Shown: positions 23,040 to 33,055 of the stretch, piece by piece
Layout: each line of letters starts with the position of its first letter
Numbering within the stretch: position 1 is the stretch's first letter
Source: Siphonobacter aquaeclarae
GTDB lineage: Bacteria > Bacteroidota > Bacteroidia > Cytophagales > Spirosomataceae
Assembly (NCBI RefSeq): GCF_900103285.1
Contig: NZ_FNGS01000004.1
Coordinates: 227,765 to 291,764, forward strand
Direction: 5' to 3'
DNA: 64,000 nucleotides
Program-made: the position numbers and the translations under genes
Notes under the pieces: model-generated
What the model was told of the DNA's origin: nothing
Seen by the model: the letters and a program-made list of their open reading frames with translations, nothing else
The model's database searches: none

Positions 23040-26000
23040 CTAGAAATCGTATCCGAGCGTCACGTGGAAGATCGGCTTTTGTACACTCTTGTCTTCTACA
23101 CCCCAGGCGAGGTCTCCCTTCACGTAGTAGCCGAGGAACAGTGTCCGCACGCCGGTTCCGTAGCCGATCAGGTAGGGATTCTTGAAATTGTTCACGACAG
23201 CATACCAGGGGCTGCCTCCTCCCGGGTTGACAATTTCGGTATTGAGGCTGTTTTGCCGGCTGAAAGGCCCGCTGCCTGTCCACGCCGTCCCGATGTCGGT
23301 AAAGGCAATGAGCTGGAAGTTGCGCAGGAAGTTCGATGTCAGCGGTCCGCGGTGCAGGAATTTGAACAGCGGCCAGCGAACTTCCGCGTTGAAGAGCATG
23401 TAGCTTTCACCGGACAGCTTATTGGTCCGGAATCCGCGCAGCGGCGTTACGAAGTCGGTGAAAAAGACATTCCGGTAATCCTGATTGGACGGGTTAAGCG
23501 GGTTCTCAGCCGAACGTTGTTCCCGCACCGTACTGAACGGAATCCAGTTGTCCATCCCGCCCAGAATACTCTGTTTCGGCGCTTTACCGCCGGAATGCCC
23601 GAAGGAGAACCGCGTCGCCAGGATCAGGTCCCGGTGAATACGCGTATAATTCCGGGCATCGAGGGATATCTTGTAAAAACTCTCGTTGGCATTGCTCAGC
23701 CCCTGCTGCTGCTGTGCGCGCAGCTTCACGCGGGTACCTTCGAGGAGGTTCATGCCGTTGGTACGGGTATTGTCGAACACTACTTCCGCCTGCAAACCGC
23801 CGTAGTTGGAGGTCCGGTTCGGGATACCGCTGCTACCCTGTGCGCCGTCGATATTGCGGGTTTTGGTGAGCATCGGCGAAAGCGACACACGCAGCGCCTC
23901 GTTGATCGGGTAAGAGGCCGTGAGCGTCAGGCGGGTATAACGGTATTTCTGAAATACGCCTGCTGCCTGCGAGCCGTCGGAAAATGCCCGCCGGTCGATC
24001 CGCGCGCTGAAATCAATCCGCCGGGCCAGGTACTGGTATTCAGCAAACATTTCGCTGGTACGGAAGGTCGGGGTAATGAAGAGTCCGCCCTTGATGACGT
24101 TGTTTTCCAGCAGGTCGTTCAGTGTAATGGTATTCTGCCAGCCAAATCCGCTTTGCGGTCCCTGCTGGGTAGTCAGGTACGGAAGTACGAGAAACTGATT
24201 GTCTGTTTTGTTGACGACGAACACATCGCGGTACGCCGACGGTCCGCGCATCCGGGTGGCATCTTTCCGTACCACGGTCCGGCTGTGGGAGTTGGTGATG
24301 ACCTTCGTTCCCGATCCGGATTTGTCGGTCCGGCGTTCGGTGATTTTCAGTCCTTCGAGGTCAAACTGGTAATTGTCGGTATCGATTTCGCCGGGGCGCA
24401 GGGTAATCCGGGAAGGCGTCCGGTCGGGCGCACCCTGTCCGGCTTTGGCAGGTTCCTTCGCAGATGCATCATTCCGGACGATACCGCCCGACTGGCGGAG
24501 GCTGCGGTTTGTGGCAGTGCTGTTATCGATCTCGACCGGAGATACCCGTGAAATATACCCGATTACCTGTTCGCCGTTTTCAATACTGACATAGGCCAGC
24601 GCTTTGGAAGAAGGCAGGTAATCGTACGAAATAAGGCTTTCGCGGAAGTTCGTCAGCGCCTGTAGCTGATGGCTGGCCGTATCCAGCGTGTACAGGTTCC
24701 GGATACCCCGGTCGTCGCTGAGAAAGATCAGGTTTCCGGTATCCTCGGCGAGCGGCTGGCTGACATTGCTGACATCCGACAGCTTCTGAACTACCTGCGC
24801 CCGCGGATTGCCTTCGTGGAGGTACAGGCGGAAGCGGTCGGGCAATACGCGCGGCGGCGCTGTCGACAGGGTATCACTCAGCCGGTTTGAGGCAAAAAGT
24901 ACCTGTGCATTTGACTTGCCGACAAACGCAGGCGTCACGTCGTCAAACAGGTCATTGGTGAGCTGCTGAATCGATGCCCGGTTGATGTTATAGAGAAACA
25001 GGTCGTTCTGTCCTTTGCGGTCGCCGCTGATGGCCAGTGTCGTACCATCCTGCGAAACGTCAAAACCGGTAATCTGGTTGAAGCCTTTCACCGCGCGGCG
25101 TGCTTTCAGGCGCATTCCGCCCTTTCCTCCGGCAACGTATTGATACAATACCGTCCGGAAGTCTTCCTGGACCAGCAGGTTAAGGGTGCCGTTCGGTTGC
25201 CAGGCCATCATCGGAGCTACGAAGGGTAGCTCCCGCGTCAGGAAACGATCGCCGCCACGGAAAATCTCCGTTTTTTTCGCACCCTGCAGGTCCGTGACAT
25301 ATACCCGGAACCGGCCGCGGTCGGAGATCGTATAGGCCAGCGACTGCCGGTCGGGACTCAGTTTCACCTGCTGGATTTTTCCGTTGCCAAGAAGCGGCAA
25401 GGTAACGAGCCGGCTGCCCGCCGCCGGCTTAAACGTTTCCGAAGAAGCCGTCGCCATCTGGGTGTAGTAATCTTTCCAGTCGCCGATAAACCGGTTGTAG
25501 GAAATACCCAGCGTGCTGGCGATACTCGTCTGCTCCGTCCGGATAATCCGGGTGAGGTTCAGGATATTGGAAATATTGTCGCGGCCATACCGTTCGGCAA
25601 TGAAGTTCCAGATCGACTGTCCGTAGATCCGTGCTTCTTCACCGGAGAGTTGTGCCGGCTTTTTAAATTTTTTGTTGAGGGCGACATCGCGCATGTAGTC
25701 GTCCAGTTCAACACTCCAGCCATCGGCAACATATGACGTAATACCGGTGATAAACCATTCGGGGAGCGACAACAGCAGCTGGCTCTGCAAGGCGTCCTTC
25801 AGACTGCCTCCATAGAGCATGTCATACACAAAGACGGAAGAAATTTCGCGGACAAGCTTTTTCCGGAACTCGATGTGATTGGCAACGAAGGGAATCTGTA
25901 TCCGCGATTTTGCCAGGTTTTCCTCTTTGATTTCCGACTCTGAGCCAAGCGAGATACCGATGTTGCTCTGTTTGAGATCGGAAGGAGAATTGTAGAGGAA

Positions 26001-26321
26001 TATCTTGGTACGGCTGTACGGCGTGTAGCTGAGGATTTCGGTAATGCGGTCGAACTCCGTTTCCGCGAGCTGGGCGGTATACGTGGCCAGGGTCCTGTTG
26101 TTTCCGTGGAAATACACCTCAAAATTGGACGTGGTCAACACCTGCCAATCATAACGCTCCTGCTGGATCCGGTTCTTGCCGAACTCTTCCTGGGTCGGCA
26201 TGTAAACCTGCGCGTGTCCGGACGATGCGGCAAAGAGAAGTCCCCCGATGAAAGTAACCTTAACAGTAGTTGTCCAACACATGGCGTAGGGCTTTGGTAC
26301 TCCGTAAACTCGCCCAAACAA
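23040..26321 (-). CDS. Large envelope protein: degenerate MA-peptidase-like region, TolB-like propeller and Omp85-like barrel
   Basis: 1093 residues (an ATG at 26282, 13 codons in, also gives a good signal peptide ending SSGHAQ). Residues about 55-290 resemble the MA-clan peptidase module (PEWFITGITSYVADGW, YGQSIWNFIAERYG), but the zinc-site helix reads VREISSVFVYD, so HExxH is absent. About 300-620 are TolB/PD40-like propeller blades (LSPDRQSLAYTISDRGR, FDVSQDGTTLAISGD). About 690-1093 are beta strands ending like an Omp85 barrel (QLIAFTDIGTAWTG, GYGTGVRTLFLGYYVKGDLAWG, final F). It is probably an outer-membrane protein facing the periplasm with the propeller. Function unknown. It lies ten bases after the FAD oxidoreductase. 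Confidence 0.78.
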   Translation of the reverse strand: MFGRVYGVPKPYAMCWTTTVKVTFIGGLLFAASSGHAQVYMPTQEEFGKNRIQQERYDWQVLTTSNFEVYFHGNNRTLATYTAQLAETEFDRITEILSYTPYSRTKIFLYNSPSDLKQSNIGISLGSESEIKEENLAKSRIQIPFVANHIEFRKKLVREISSVFVYDMLYGGSLKDALQSQLLLSLPEWFITGITSYVADGWSVELDDYMRDVALNKKFKKPAQLSGEEARIYGQSIWNFIAERYGRDNISNILNLTRIIRTEQTSIASTLGISYNRFIGDWKDYYTQMATASSETFKPAAGSRLVTLPLLGNGKIQQVKLSPDRQSLAYTISDRGRFRVYVTDLQGAKKTEIFRGGDRFLTRELPFVAPMMAWQPNGTLNLLVQEDFRTVLYQYVAGGKGGMRLKARRAVKGFNQITGFDVSQDGTTLAISGDRKGQNDLFLYNINRASIQQLTNDLFDDVTPAFVGKSNAQVLFASNRLSDTLSTAPPRVLPDRFRLYLHEGNPRAQVVQKLSDVSNVSQPLAEDTGNLIFLSDDRGIRNLYTLDTASHQLQALTNFRESLISYDYLPSSKALAYVSIENGEQVIGYISRVSPVEIDNSTATNRSLRQSGGIVRNDASAKEPAKAGQGAPDRTPSRITLRPGEIDTDNYQFDLEGLKITERRTDKSGSGTKVITNSHSRTVVRKDATRMRGPSAYRDVFVVNKTDNQFLVLPYLTTQQGPQSGFGWQNTITLNDLLENNVIKGGLFITPTFRTSEMFAEYQYLARRIDFSARIDRRAFSDGSQAAGVFQKYRYTRLTLTASYPINEALRVSLSPMLTKTRNIDGAQGSSGIPNRTSNYGGLQAEVVFDNTRTNGMNLLEGTRVKLRAQQQQGLSNANESFYKISLDARNYTRIHRDLILATRFSFGHSGGKAPKQSILGGMDNWIPFSTVREQRSAENPLNPSNQDYRNVFFTDFVTPLRGFRTNKLSGESYMLFNAEVRWPLFKFLHRGPLTSNFLRNFQLIAFTDIGTAWTGSGPFSRQNSLNTEIVNPGGGSPWYAVVNNFKNPYLIGYGTGVRTLFLGYYVKGDLAWGVEDKSVQKPIFHVTLGYDF

Positions 26322-26330
26322 GTGAACGGT

Positions 26331-27404
26331 CTATGACTTTAACGAGCTGAAATATAACGAATGGAACCGTTCGATATTCGCGTCCGGATGAAGTTCTTTC
26401 CCCTCTGTGAGGAAATCTGCCAGTTGCCTGGACAGAAAGGGAGCCAGGGAGGTTCCCTTCGAACCGAGACCGTTGAAAATGCCGATCGGCGTATATTCGG
26501 GATGCAGACCTGCAAACGGCCGGCGCCCCTGCGTCGCGGGCCGGATACCGGCCACGTGGCACTGAATCTCAAACGGTAATTTTGTTAATTTAGTGAGCTT
26601 CCCTTCCAAATAAGTTCGGCCCTTTTCAGTAGGCTCCCAATCCAGATCATCCCACTCGTAGGTCGATCCGACCCGGAAAGTCCCGTCCTTATGCGGCTGA
26701 ATCCAGATACTCTGGTTGACGATCCCGGGGAGGGATTGCCCGGGCCAGTCGACCGACAGAATTTCCCCCTTCACCACTGCCCACGGCAGCCACCCGAAAT
26801 AGGGTCCGAAACGGGCATACGCCCCTTCACAGCTGATGATCTTACGAGCCCGTATATCTTTCCAGGTAACCGAGTCCTCTTCCCGAATAACGTCGTCCCA
26901 GGAAAACGAATCTTCTGCCAATGCGCCTGCCTCACGAAACCGACCGCGTAGTGCGTCCAGCATCACCGGCAGATCCACCCAGGCAGCCTGCAGTGTTTCC
27001 AGCCCTCCTAATTCATTGTGTATCAGCGAAGCATACGCCCGATCGCTGGCGGATAAACGTACGTAATCCTGCAGGAGCGGATTGGCCGTCTGCGCAATAA
27101 AGAAGTTCTGCTCTTCGATGCTCTGATAAGGCCGGTACAGCGGTACTGGATGGAAGAAAGACGTATCCAGTTCCCTCTCCAGATTCCGGTAGAAATCGTG
27201 CAGATACGGGAACAGCTCGTCGGCCAGCCAGGTACGTGTCAGCTTCCGGCCGGTTACCGGATTACAGATTCCGGCCGCTACCCGGGACGACGACGGCCGG
27301 CCGTCGTCTACCACCAGTACCCGGCAGCCTTTTTGCATCAGCTGCCAGGCCAGAAGGGAGCCGGCTGTCCCCTGCCCGATGAGCAGGTAATCGATTTTTC
27401 GCAT
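26331..27404 (-). CDS. FAD-dependent oxidoreductase, DAO family
   Basis: 357 residues from ATG 27404 (MRKIDYLLIG); two further in-frame ATGs lie up to 27413. The Rossmann motif GQGTAGSLLAWQL near residue 10 binds FAD, and the C-terminal GIRPATQGRRPFAGLHPE...GLGSKGTSLAPFLS matches the DAO fold of amino-acid and sarcosine-type oxidases. It is probably cytoplasmic; the substrate is not evident. It lies ten bases upstream of the propeller-barrel gene on the same strand, so the two may be cotranscribed. Confidence 0.85.
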   Translation of the reverse strand: MRKIDYLLIGQGTAGSLLAWQLMQKGCRVLVVDDGRPSSSRVAAGICNPVTGRKLTRTWLADELFPYLHDFYRNLERELDTSFFHPVPLYRPYQSIEEQNFFIAQTANPLLQDYVRLSASDRAYASLIHNELGGLETLQAAWVDLPVMLDALRGRFREAGALAEDSFSWDDVIREEDSVTWKDIRARKIISCEGAYARFGPYFGWLPWAVVKGEILSVDWPGQSLPGIVNQSIWIQPHKDGTFRVGSTYEWDDLDWEPTEKGRTYLEGKLTKLTKLPFEIQCHVAGIRPATQGRRPFAGLHPEYTPIGIFNGLGSKGTSLAPFLSRQLADFLTEGKELHPDANIERFHSLYFSSLKS

Positions 27405-27499
27405 ATCCATCAACGCACTACTGCCGCGAAAATAACCATCCGCCCGGCAAAACGACGGATTTTCCTTGATTTCGGTGAAGGCGGCCCCGGGATTTTCCC

Positions 27500-28447
27500 T
27501 TACCGCCTTCCTCCCTTGTAACCGGATTCCCGCCAGAAGCGGCTGACCGCCTCCGGGTCTGCATAATCCAGTTCGATGATCGTTTTCAGTGCGGCTGCCT
27601 TATCCGCCGACTTCCGGTAATACGCCTCACATATCTGATGTCCGACAAAATAACCCAGGTCAGGAGCCGGTAACGCCGGATTCGGACCGGTACTGACCCA
27701 ATTGTCATTATTACCGGTATACATGTCTTTTTGAAAGGCTTCCCATACCTCTTGTTCGTGCCGGAGACCATAGGTCGAATAACCCGCTGCTACAGGCCGG
27801 CCTGTTACCAGGCTGGCAACAAAATCACAGGCGCCCTCGCGTATGCAGGAAGTCAGCACATTAATTTTCTGAAAATCCGGCCTCTTCTGCTGGGTATGCA
27901 CGTATTCGTGGACAGCCAGGAAGACCAGCTGGTCTTTCGGCCCAGCCGCATCCCTCAGAATCACTTCAGCAAAGAGCAGAGACAGGTTTCCGCGGACAGT
28001 ACCTCCCTGCATACCCAATCCGATCAGAAAGTATGTTTCAGCGGGCCGGAGATCGGGATACAGCGTCCGAAAACGGCGTATCTGGCTTTTAACCTCCGCA
28101 GCGGCGGCTTCGACTACCGGCATTTTTTCCTTCAGCGCCAGCCAGGACTCTGCGTTTTGCGTGATGAAAGCGCGCCATTTCCCGGGCAGTTCTTCTTTAT
28201 TCCGCATAAAAGCCGCGAGTCCCGGACTGGCTTTACCGATATACAGCCTGTTTATGAGTTCGATTTGCCGGGTAGTATCGCGTGTGGCCAGGACGCTGTC
28301 GCGCGTGGTCCAGAAATGCTCAAGGTCTGTTGTGAAAACCTGCGCCTGAACGGTTGTCGTCGACAATACCGCAAGCCAAACGGCCACTATTGGGTATCCC
28401 TGTGCCTTCCTCTTTCTACAAAAGGCAACGAAGTATGTACAGTCCAT
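27500..28447 (-). CDS. GldB/DUF2268-like secreted zinc protease
   Basis: 315 residues from ATG 28447, chosen because it gives a basic start and a hydrophobic segment (IVAVWLAVLSTTTVQAQ) suited to export; an open frame continues upstream to 28549. HEYVH at residues 180-184 is a HExxH zinc site, and REGACDFVASLV about 35 residues later supplies the third ligand Glu. The pattern fits the DUF2268 protease group, to which the gliding lipoprotein GldB is distantly related. No lipobox is seen, so it is probably periplasmic or secreted. Function in gliding is not implied. Confidence 0.75.
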   Translation of the reverse strand: MDCTYFVAFCRKRKAQGYPIVAVWLAVLSTTTVQAQVFTTDLEHFWTTRDSVLATRDTTRQIELINRLYIGKASPGLAAFMRNKEELPGKWRAFITQNAESWLALKEKMPVVEAAAAEVKSQIRRFRTLYPDLRPAETYFLIGLGMQGGTVRGNLSLLFAEVILRDAAGPKDQLVFLAVHEYVHTQQKRPDFQKINVLTSCIREGACDFVASLVTGRPVAAGYSTYGLRHEQEVWEAFQKDMYTGNNDNWVSTGPNPALPAPDLGYFVGHQICEAYYRKSADKAAALKTIIELDYADPEAVSRFWRESGYKGGRR

Positions 28448-28618
28448 TTTGCTTTTTCTCACAAATACCTCGCTGTTGGCGAACAGGTTACACAGGTATC
28501 CCGGAATCAGGACGTTGTCCTTCAAAACACATGAAAACCCCGCTGCCACGGAAAATGTCAGGAACCGGAATGCCTTGCCTGGCCCGCTGTTTCTCTATTT
28601 TTGGGGAAACTTTCGATC

Positions 28619-30388
28619 ATGGCCAAAAGGACCAAAAACGTCGCCGCCTTTCCGTCTGCTCCTTTTGAGAACATCGCGCTTACCCTGTCGGGCGGCGGTT
28701 TCCGCTCGGCAGCCTTTACGCTTGGCGTGCTGACGATGTTGCACCGCCTGCGCCTTTCTCCGGCAGAAACCCTGCTCCATCAGGTCCGGTATATTTCAAC
28801 GGCCTCCGGCGGTACGATCACCGGCGCGCTCTATGCGCTGTATTGCCACCACGGAATGCTCGGCGAAAATCCTCCGGAAGAATGGTCCTTTCCGCATTTT
28901 TACCGGAAACTGACGACCCTTATGCACGGCGATAAGCTGCTCCGCGCAGCTTTTGACCATATGACCGGCCCCGCAGGAAGCAAGGCCCGCAACCTCATCA
29001 ACGGGTTTGCGCGCGCCTATGATTCGGAGCTTCTCTTTAACGGTGCGACCTTCGGCGCGATGTGGGAAAACCTGGACGACAGCCCGCTGAAGGAAGTATG
29101 TTTCAATGCGACGGAATTTCACAGCGGCCTGGGCTTTCGTTTTCAAACCGACGGCATCAACAAGGGAAAGTACGACGAGCGGATCGGGAACCGCTTTCTT
29201 TCGGTCGGGAACAAGGCCGTCGCCAAACGGCTCAAACTCGCCGATATCCTGGCAGCCTCTTCCTGTTTTCCGGCTGGCTTTGAGCCCATTGTCTATCCGC
29301 ATGACTTTACCTACGGGGGACTGACGGCAGACGAACTTCACGCCGCTCTTTCCCACGACGCCAAACAGCACGACGCCCCGCCTCCTGTTCAGGTAGGCTT
29401 GATGGATGGCGGTATCGCTGATAATCAGGGCATTGCCAGCTTCCTTCTCGCCGATCAGCGTGGAAACAAAACCGACAAACGGAAATTCGGACTCGTCATC
29501 GTCAGCGATGTCAGCAGTCACTTCATGCGGTCGTACGACGTCCCGGGGGAAAAGAAAAAAGGCTTTTGGTCTTATGTTTCCTTTCACCTGCTCCGACGGT
29601 ACCTGCTGGCATCGAACCTGCTGCTGGCCGCCGGCCTGGCCACCGGCTTCGTACTTGGCTGGCCGGCTGCGGTACAGGCTCTGGCCGGTATTGTCTGGGG
29701 TATTCACCTCGCGTTTGGGGGCGCGTATTTCGGCCTGAAAAAACTGCTTCCCGGTCAGGGAGAAGGCTCCTGGGATGCCATGTTCCGCCGGTACCTCCCG
29801 TATTTCGGAAAAGTACGGATCAGTACCCTCCTGCAAATGACCCGGGCGAGGGCTTCCAGTGTTTTTTCCCTCGCGACGGACGTGTACCTCAAACGCATCC
29901 GCGGGCTGATTTACAGCGACTTATACGACAATACGCGCTGGGATTTCGGCCGGGTTTCCAACATGGTATACGAGCTCAGCAAGACCAACACCAAGCTGAG
30001 GAAGCGGGATTTGAAAGAAGCCGCCGATCCCGAACGTACCTTCCCGCCGGTTCCGATGGAGCGGATTTTTGCGCCGTGTGAGTCGATCCAGGAAGTTGCA
30101 GAAAAAGCCTACAGCGTCCCGACTACGCTCTGGTTTGCCGAAGAGGAGAAAACCGATAAACCGGATACGCTCGCCCACCTCATCGCCTGCGGGCAGTTTA
30201 CAACCTGCTATAACCTCCACCGGTATGCCTGTGAGCTGGAATCGGCCCTTCCGGAAATCGGGCCGGCGGCCGGACAGGCGGCGCGCATAGCCGGCATCCG
30301 GGAGCAGCTGGAGGCCGACTGGGCCCGGTTCTGCGAAGATCCTTTCTTTCTCTACCACAGCTGGAACGGGTCGCAATCGGGCCTTTGA
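28619..30388 (+). CDS. Patatin-like phospholipase with inserted membrane helices
   Basis: 589 residues from ATG 28619 (MAKRTKN); 28601 is an alternative. The oxyanion motif SGGGFRSAAF is followed by the nucleophile in STASGGTITG (Ser63) and the catalytic aspartate in LMDGGIADNQG (Asp263), so the Ser-Asp dyad is intact. Between about 310 and 370 two hydrophobic segments (LLASNLLLAAGLATGFVLGW, ALAGIVWGIHLAFGGAYFGL) interrupt the domain, suggesting membrane attachment. Likely a lipid acyl hydrolase. It opens a plus-strand run with the GT-C and aminotransferase genes. Confidence 0.85.
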   Translation: MAKRTKNVAAFPSAPFENIALTLSGGGFRSAAFTLGVLTMLHRLRLSPAETLLHQVRYISTASGGTITGALYALYCHHGMLGENPPEEWSFPHFYRKLTTLMHGDKLLRAAFDHMTGPAGSKARNLINGFARAYDSELLFNGATFGAMWENLDDSPLKEVCFNATEFHSGLGFRFQTDGINKGKYDERIGNRFLSVGNKAVAKRLKLADILAASSCFPAGFEPIVYPHDFTYGGLTADELHAALSHDAKQHDAPPPVQVGLMDGGIADNQGIASFLLADQRGNKTDKRKFGLVIVSDVSSHFMRSYDVPGEKKKGFWSYVSFHLLRRYLLASNLLLAAGLATGFVLGWPAAVQALAGIVWGIHLAFGGAYFGLKKLLPGQGEGSWDAMFRRYLPYFGKVRISTLLQMTRARASSVFSLATDVYLKRIRGLIYSDLYDNTRWDFGRVSNMVYELSKTNTKLRKRDLKEAADPERTFPPVPMERIFAPCESIQEVAEKAYSVPTTLWFAEEEKTDKPDTLAHLIACGQFTTCYNLHRYACELESALPEIGPAAGQAARIAGIREQLEADWARFCEDPFFLYHSWNGSQSGL

Positions 30389-30473
30389 CGGGTATCCGGG
30401 CTGAAACGTTGGTTGTCTGGGGCCTTTTTCCGATCTTACGGAAAGTATACCTACCCCCTTAACCAGAACTACC

Positions 30474-31838
30474 TTGGTCCGGATTTCTCCGCTTCGGCAC
30501 CCCTTGGCGCTTCCTCTCATGCTTTTTGGCATTGCGCTGCTGTATTTTGTCAGCGCAGCAGGTATTAACTGCTCCAACGACGGCAGCCACGTCGCCCTGG
30601 CAAAAGCTATCTACAACGATCAGGACGTCCGGATCGAAAAGTACTTCCACTACGTTGCCTGCTGTGATTTTGTGCAGAAGGACGGGCGTATACTCTCAGA
30701 CCGTCTGCCGGGAAACGCACTGCTGATGCAGCCTTTTCTCGCGTTTTCAGCACTGGCGCAGTACCTCGGGATACCTTCATTGCGGCAGGAGCCGGACGTC
30801 GTCGCTATTCACCTGTTGCCGGTATTATGCGGGGTCTTGACGGTGCTTTTGCTCTTTCTGCTGTTTCGCCGTACCGGTTTTTCGCCGGAAGTATCCCTGA
30901 TTTCCAGCCTTGTTTATGCGGTTTGTACGCAGCAATGGCTGGAGGCTACTCACGCTTTTTCGCATGCCCCGTCGGCATTGTTTGTCCTGGCGGCTGTCTA
31001 TGCGATCCTTCCGGTCCGGGATCCTTTTTCGCAGCGAAAAGAGGTATTCGTCTCGATGGCGCTCCTGGGTTTTGCCACCCTGCTGGAATTGCAGAATATC
31101 CTTTTCGTGCCGATCGTAGCGCTGTACGCCTGCCGGATAGCGCCACGCCGGCTGTTCAGCCGGGAGGGCCTGTCGCTGGTTAGTATCTCCGCGTGGATTC
31201 TCCTCTTTTTTGTCGGTATACTGATGACGTACAACTACATCGCCTTTCACGAGCTGATGATCAAAACCAACACGTACAACCATAATTTCCCGGAAGAACG
31301 GTCTTTCTCAGCTTCTCTTTCCGGAAATTTTGCCGCCGGAATGGATCGCCTGTTCACCAATCTCGGGCGGATCCGGACCTATTACGATTGGGTCGGCGGC
31401 AGCGGCAACGAGACGCCCGGACTACTCGCCGCCTCGCCTGTTATGTTGATTTCTTTCTGGGGGTTCCGGGATTTTTTCCGCAGACTGCCAGCGCAAGCCT
31501 GGTTGTTTCTGGCCTTTATTGTGATTTCGGTACTGATCGCGGCTTTTCATAAAACCACGCTTACCCGCCATATCTTCACGGTGACGCCGTTTTTGTTCTT
31601 CCCGTTTGCATATATAGCTGAGCGGCTACTGGCAAAGCCCGACTGGCGCCTTGCTCCGGTCTTCCTCCTGGTTGTGCTCAGTTTTCTCCGGTCTTTTTAC
31701 ATCGGAGCGACATACTGGGGGCATGGTCGCGGCGACCTGCTTGCGTTCCGGACAGAAATCGCTTATTTCCTGCTGTTGTTTATACCCTTGCTTCTGCTGG
31801 CCCGGGTATGGTCCCGTAACCGACTTTCTGCGCTATGA
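30474..31838 (+). CDS. GT-C/GT39-like membrane glycosyltransferase
   Basis: 454 residues from a TTG start at 30474; an ATG at 30519 would shorten it by 15 residues and still keep the first helix. About ten hydrophobic segments. The first loop has CSNDGSHVALAKAIYND and DGRILSDRLPGNAL, resembling the acidic loop motif of polyprenyl-phosphate sugar transferases; THAFSHAPSALFVLA follows in a middle helix. Substrate unknown. The stop overlaps the aminotransferase start (ATGA at 31835), implying coupling. Confidence 0.7.
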   Translation: MVRISPLRHPLALPLMLFGIALLYFVSAAGINCSNDGSHVALAKAIYNDQDVRIEKYFHYVACCDFVQKDGRILSDRLPGNALLMQPFLAFSALAQYLGIPSLRQEPDVVAIHLLPVLCGVLTVLLLFLLFRRTGFSPEVSLISSLVYAVCTQQWLEATHAFSHAPSALFVLAAVYAILPVRDPFSQRKEVFVSMALLGFATLLELQNILFVPIVALYACRIAPRRLFSREGLSLVSISAWILLFFVGILMTYNYIAFHELMIKTNTYNHNFPEERSFSASLSGNFAAGMDRLFTNLGRIRTYYDWVGGSGNETPGLLAASPVMLISFWGFRDFFRRLPAQAWLFLAFIVISVLIAAFHKTTLTRHIFTVTPFLFFPFAYIAERLLAKPDWRLAPVFLLVVLSFLRSFYIGATYWGHGRGDLLAFRTEIAYFLLLFIPLLLLARVWSRNRLSAL

Positions 31839-33055
31839 TGCGGTTTTCCAAACGTGATTTTCTGCGTTCCGTCGCGGGTATCGGCGCGCTGTCGGCCTTC
31901 CGGCCGGCCCTTGCCTCGCCAACCGGCTTCTGGGAAGATATCCGTGCTGCCTACGGTGTGACGGATTCGTTCATTCAGTTGGAAAACGGCTACTATTCCC
32001 TGGCATCCAACGAAGTACTGGAACCCTATCTCCGGCATATTCAGGATATCAACAAAGTATCTTCCTATTACATGCGGACCCGGCAGGCAGACGACAAGCT
32101 GGCGTCGCGCACAGCCGTTGCCGAACTGCTCGGCTGCGGCCCCGAAGAGCTGATTATCACCCGGAATACGACCGAATCGCTTGATACCATTATCTCCGGA
32201 ATCGACTGGAAAGCCGGAGACGAAGCCATTATGGCCGGGCAGGACTACGGCGCCATGCTCGATATGTTCCGCCTCATGAGCCGTCGGCATGGCATTGTCA
32301 ACAAGGTACTGTCCATTCCGAATCAGGGTATTTCGGACGATGAGCTCGTCCGCCTGTACGAAAGCGCAATCACACCCAAAACCCGGTTGCTGATGGTTTG
32401 CCACCTGATCAATATTACCGGGAGAATCATGCCGGTTCGCCAGATTACCGAAATGGCCCACCGGCATGGGGTGGAGGTACTGGTCGACGGCGCCCACGCT
32501 TTTGCGCACCTCGACTTTCGCATTGCAGACCTCGGCGGCTGCGATTACTACGGCAGCAGCCTGCACAAATGGCTGGGGACGCCCCTGGGAGCAGGTTTAT
32601 TATATGTCCGGAAAGACAAAATCCGTGGTATCTGGCCACTTTTCGGGGACAGCAGCTTTGCGGATGACGATATCCGGAAGCTCAATCATACCGGCACCCA
32701 CCCCGTCGCTACCGACCTGGCGATATAGAACGCCATCGCTTTTCACCGGAAAATCGGGTCCAAACGCAAAGAAGAGCGCCTCCGCTACCTGCAGCAGTAC
32801 TGGACAGACGCCGTGCGGGATCTGCCGAAAATTGTCCTCAATACCCCGAAAGATCGCTCCTGTGCCATTGCCAACGTGGGTATTCAGGGCATGGCGCCGG
32901 CCGATCTGGCCAAAACACTCTTTCAGAAATACCGGATTTTTACCGTTGCAATTGCCGGCGCGGGGGTCATGGGCGTACGTGTGACGCCGCATGTATACAC
33001 GACGACGGCAGAGCTGGATCAGTTCGTCGCCGCGCTTCGTGTGCTGGCTTCCTGA
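31835..33055 (+). pseudogene. Class V aminotransferase gene interrupted by an in-frame TAG
   Basis: The frame reads through 297 residues, meets TAG at 32726-32728 and continues open in the same frame to 33055 (about 406 residues in all). Before the stop: a Tat-like signal (SKRDFLRSVAGIGAL) and the fold-type I core with VLVDGAHAFAHLDF (PLP Asp) and SSLHKWLGTPLG, with Lys245 as the Schiff-base lysine. After it: the C-terminal domain (AIAFHRKIG...GVRVTPHVYTT). The residue lost would be Gln if CAG changed to TAG. Relatives are isopenicillin-N-epimerase-like or cysteine-desulfurase-like enzymes. The 37 last bases overlap the araC-type gene on the other strand. No other damage is seen. Confidence 0.8.

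Noticed and set aside
22860..24551. 563-codon plus-strand frame opposite the propeller-barrel gene
   Set aside because: A shadow frame: the minus-strand protein has clear domain patterns and this one has none.
28796..29836. 346-codon minus-strand frame opposite the patatin gene
   Set aside because: The patatin motifs are intact on the plus strand; this is its shadow.
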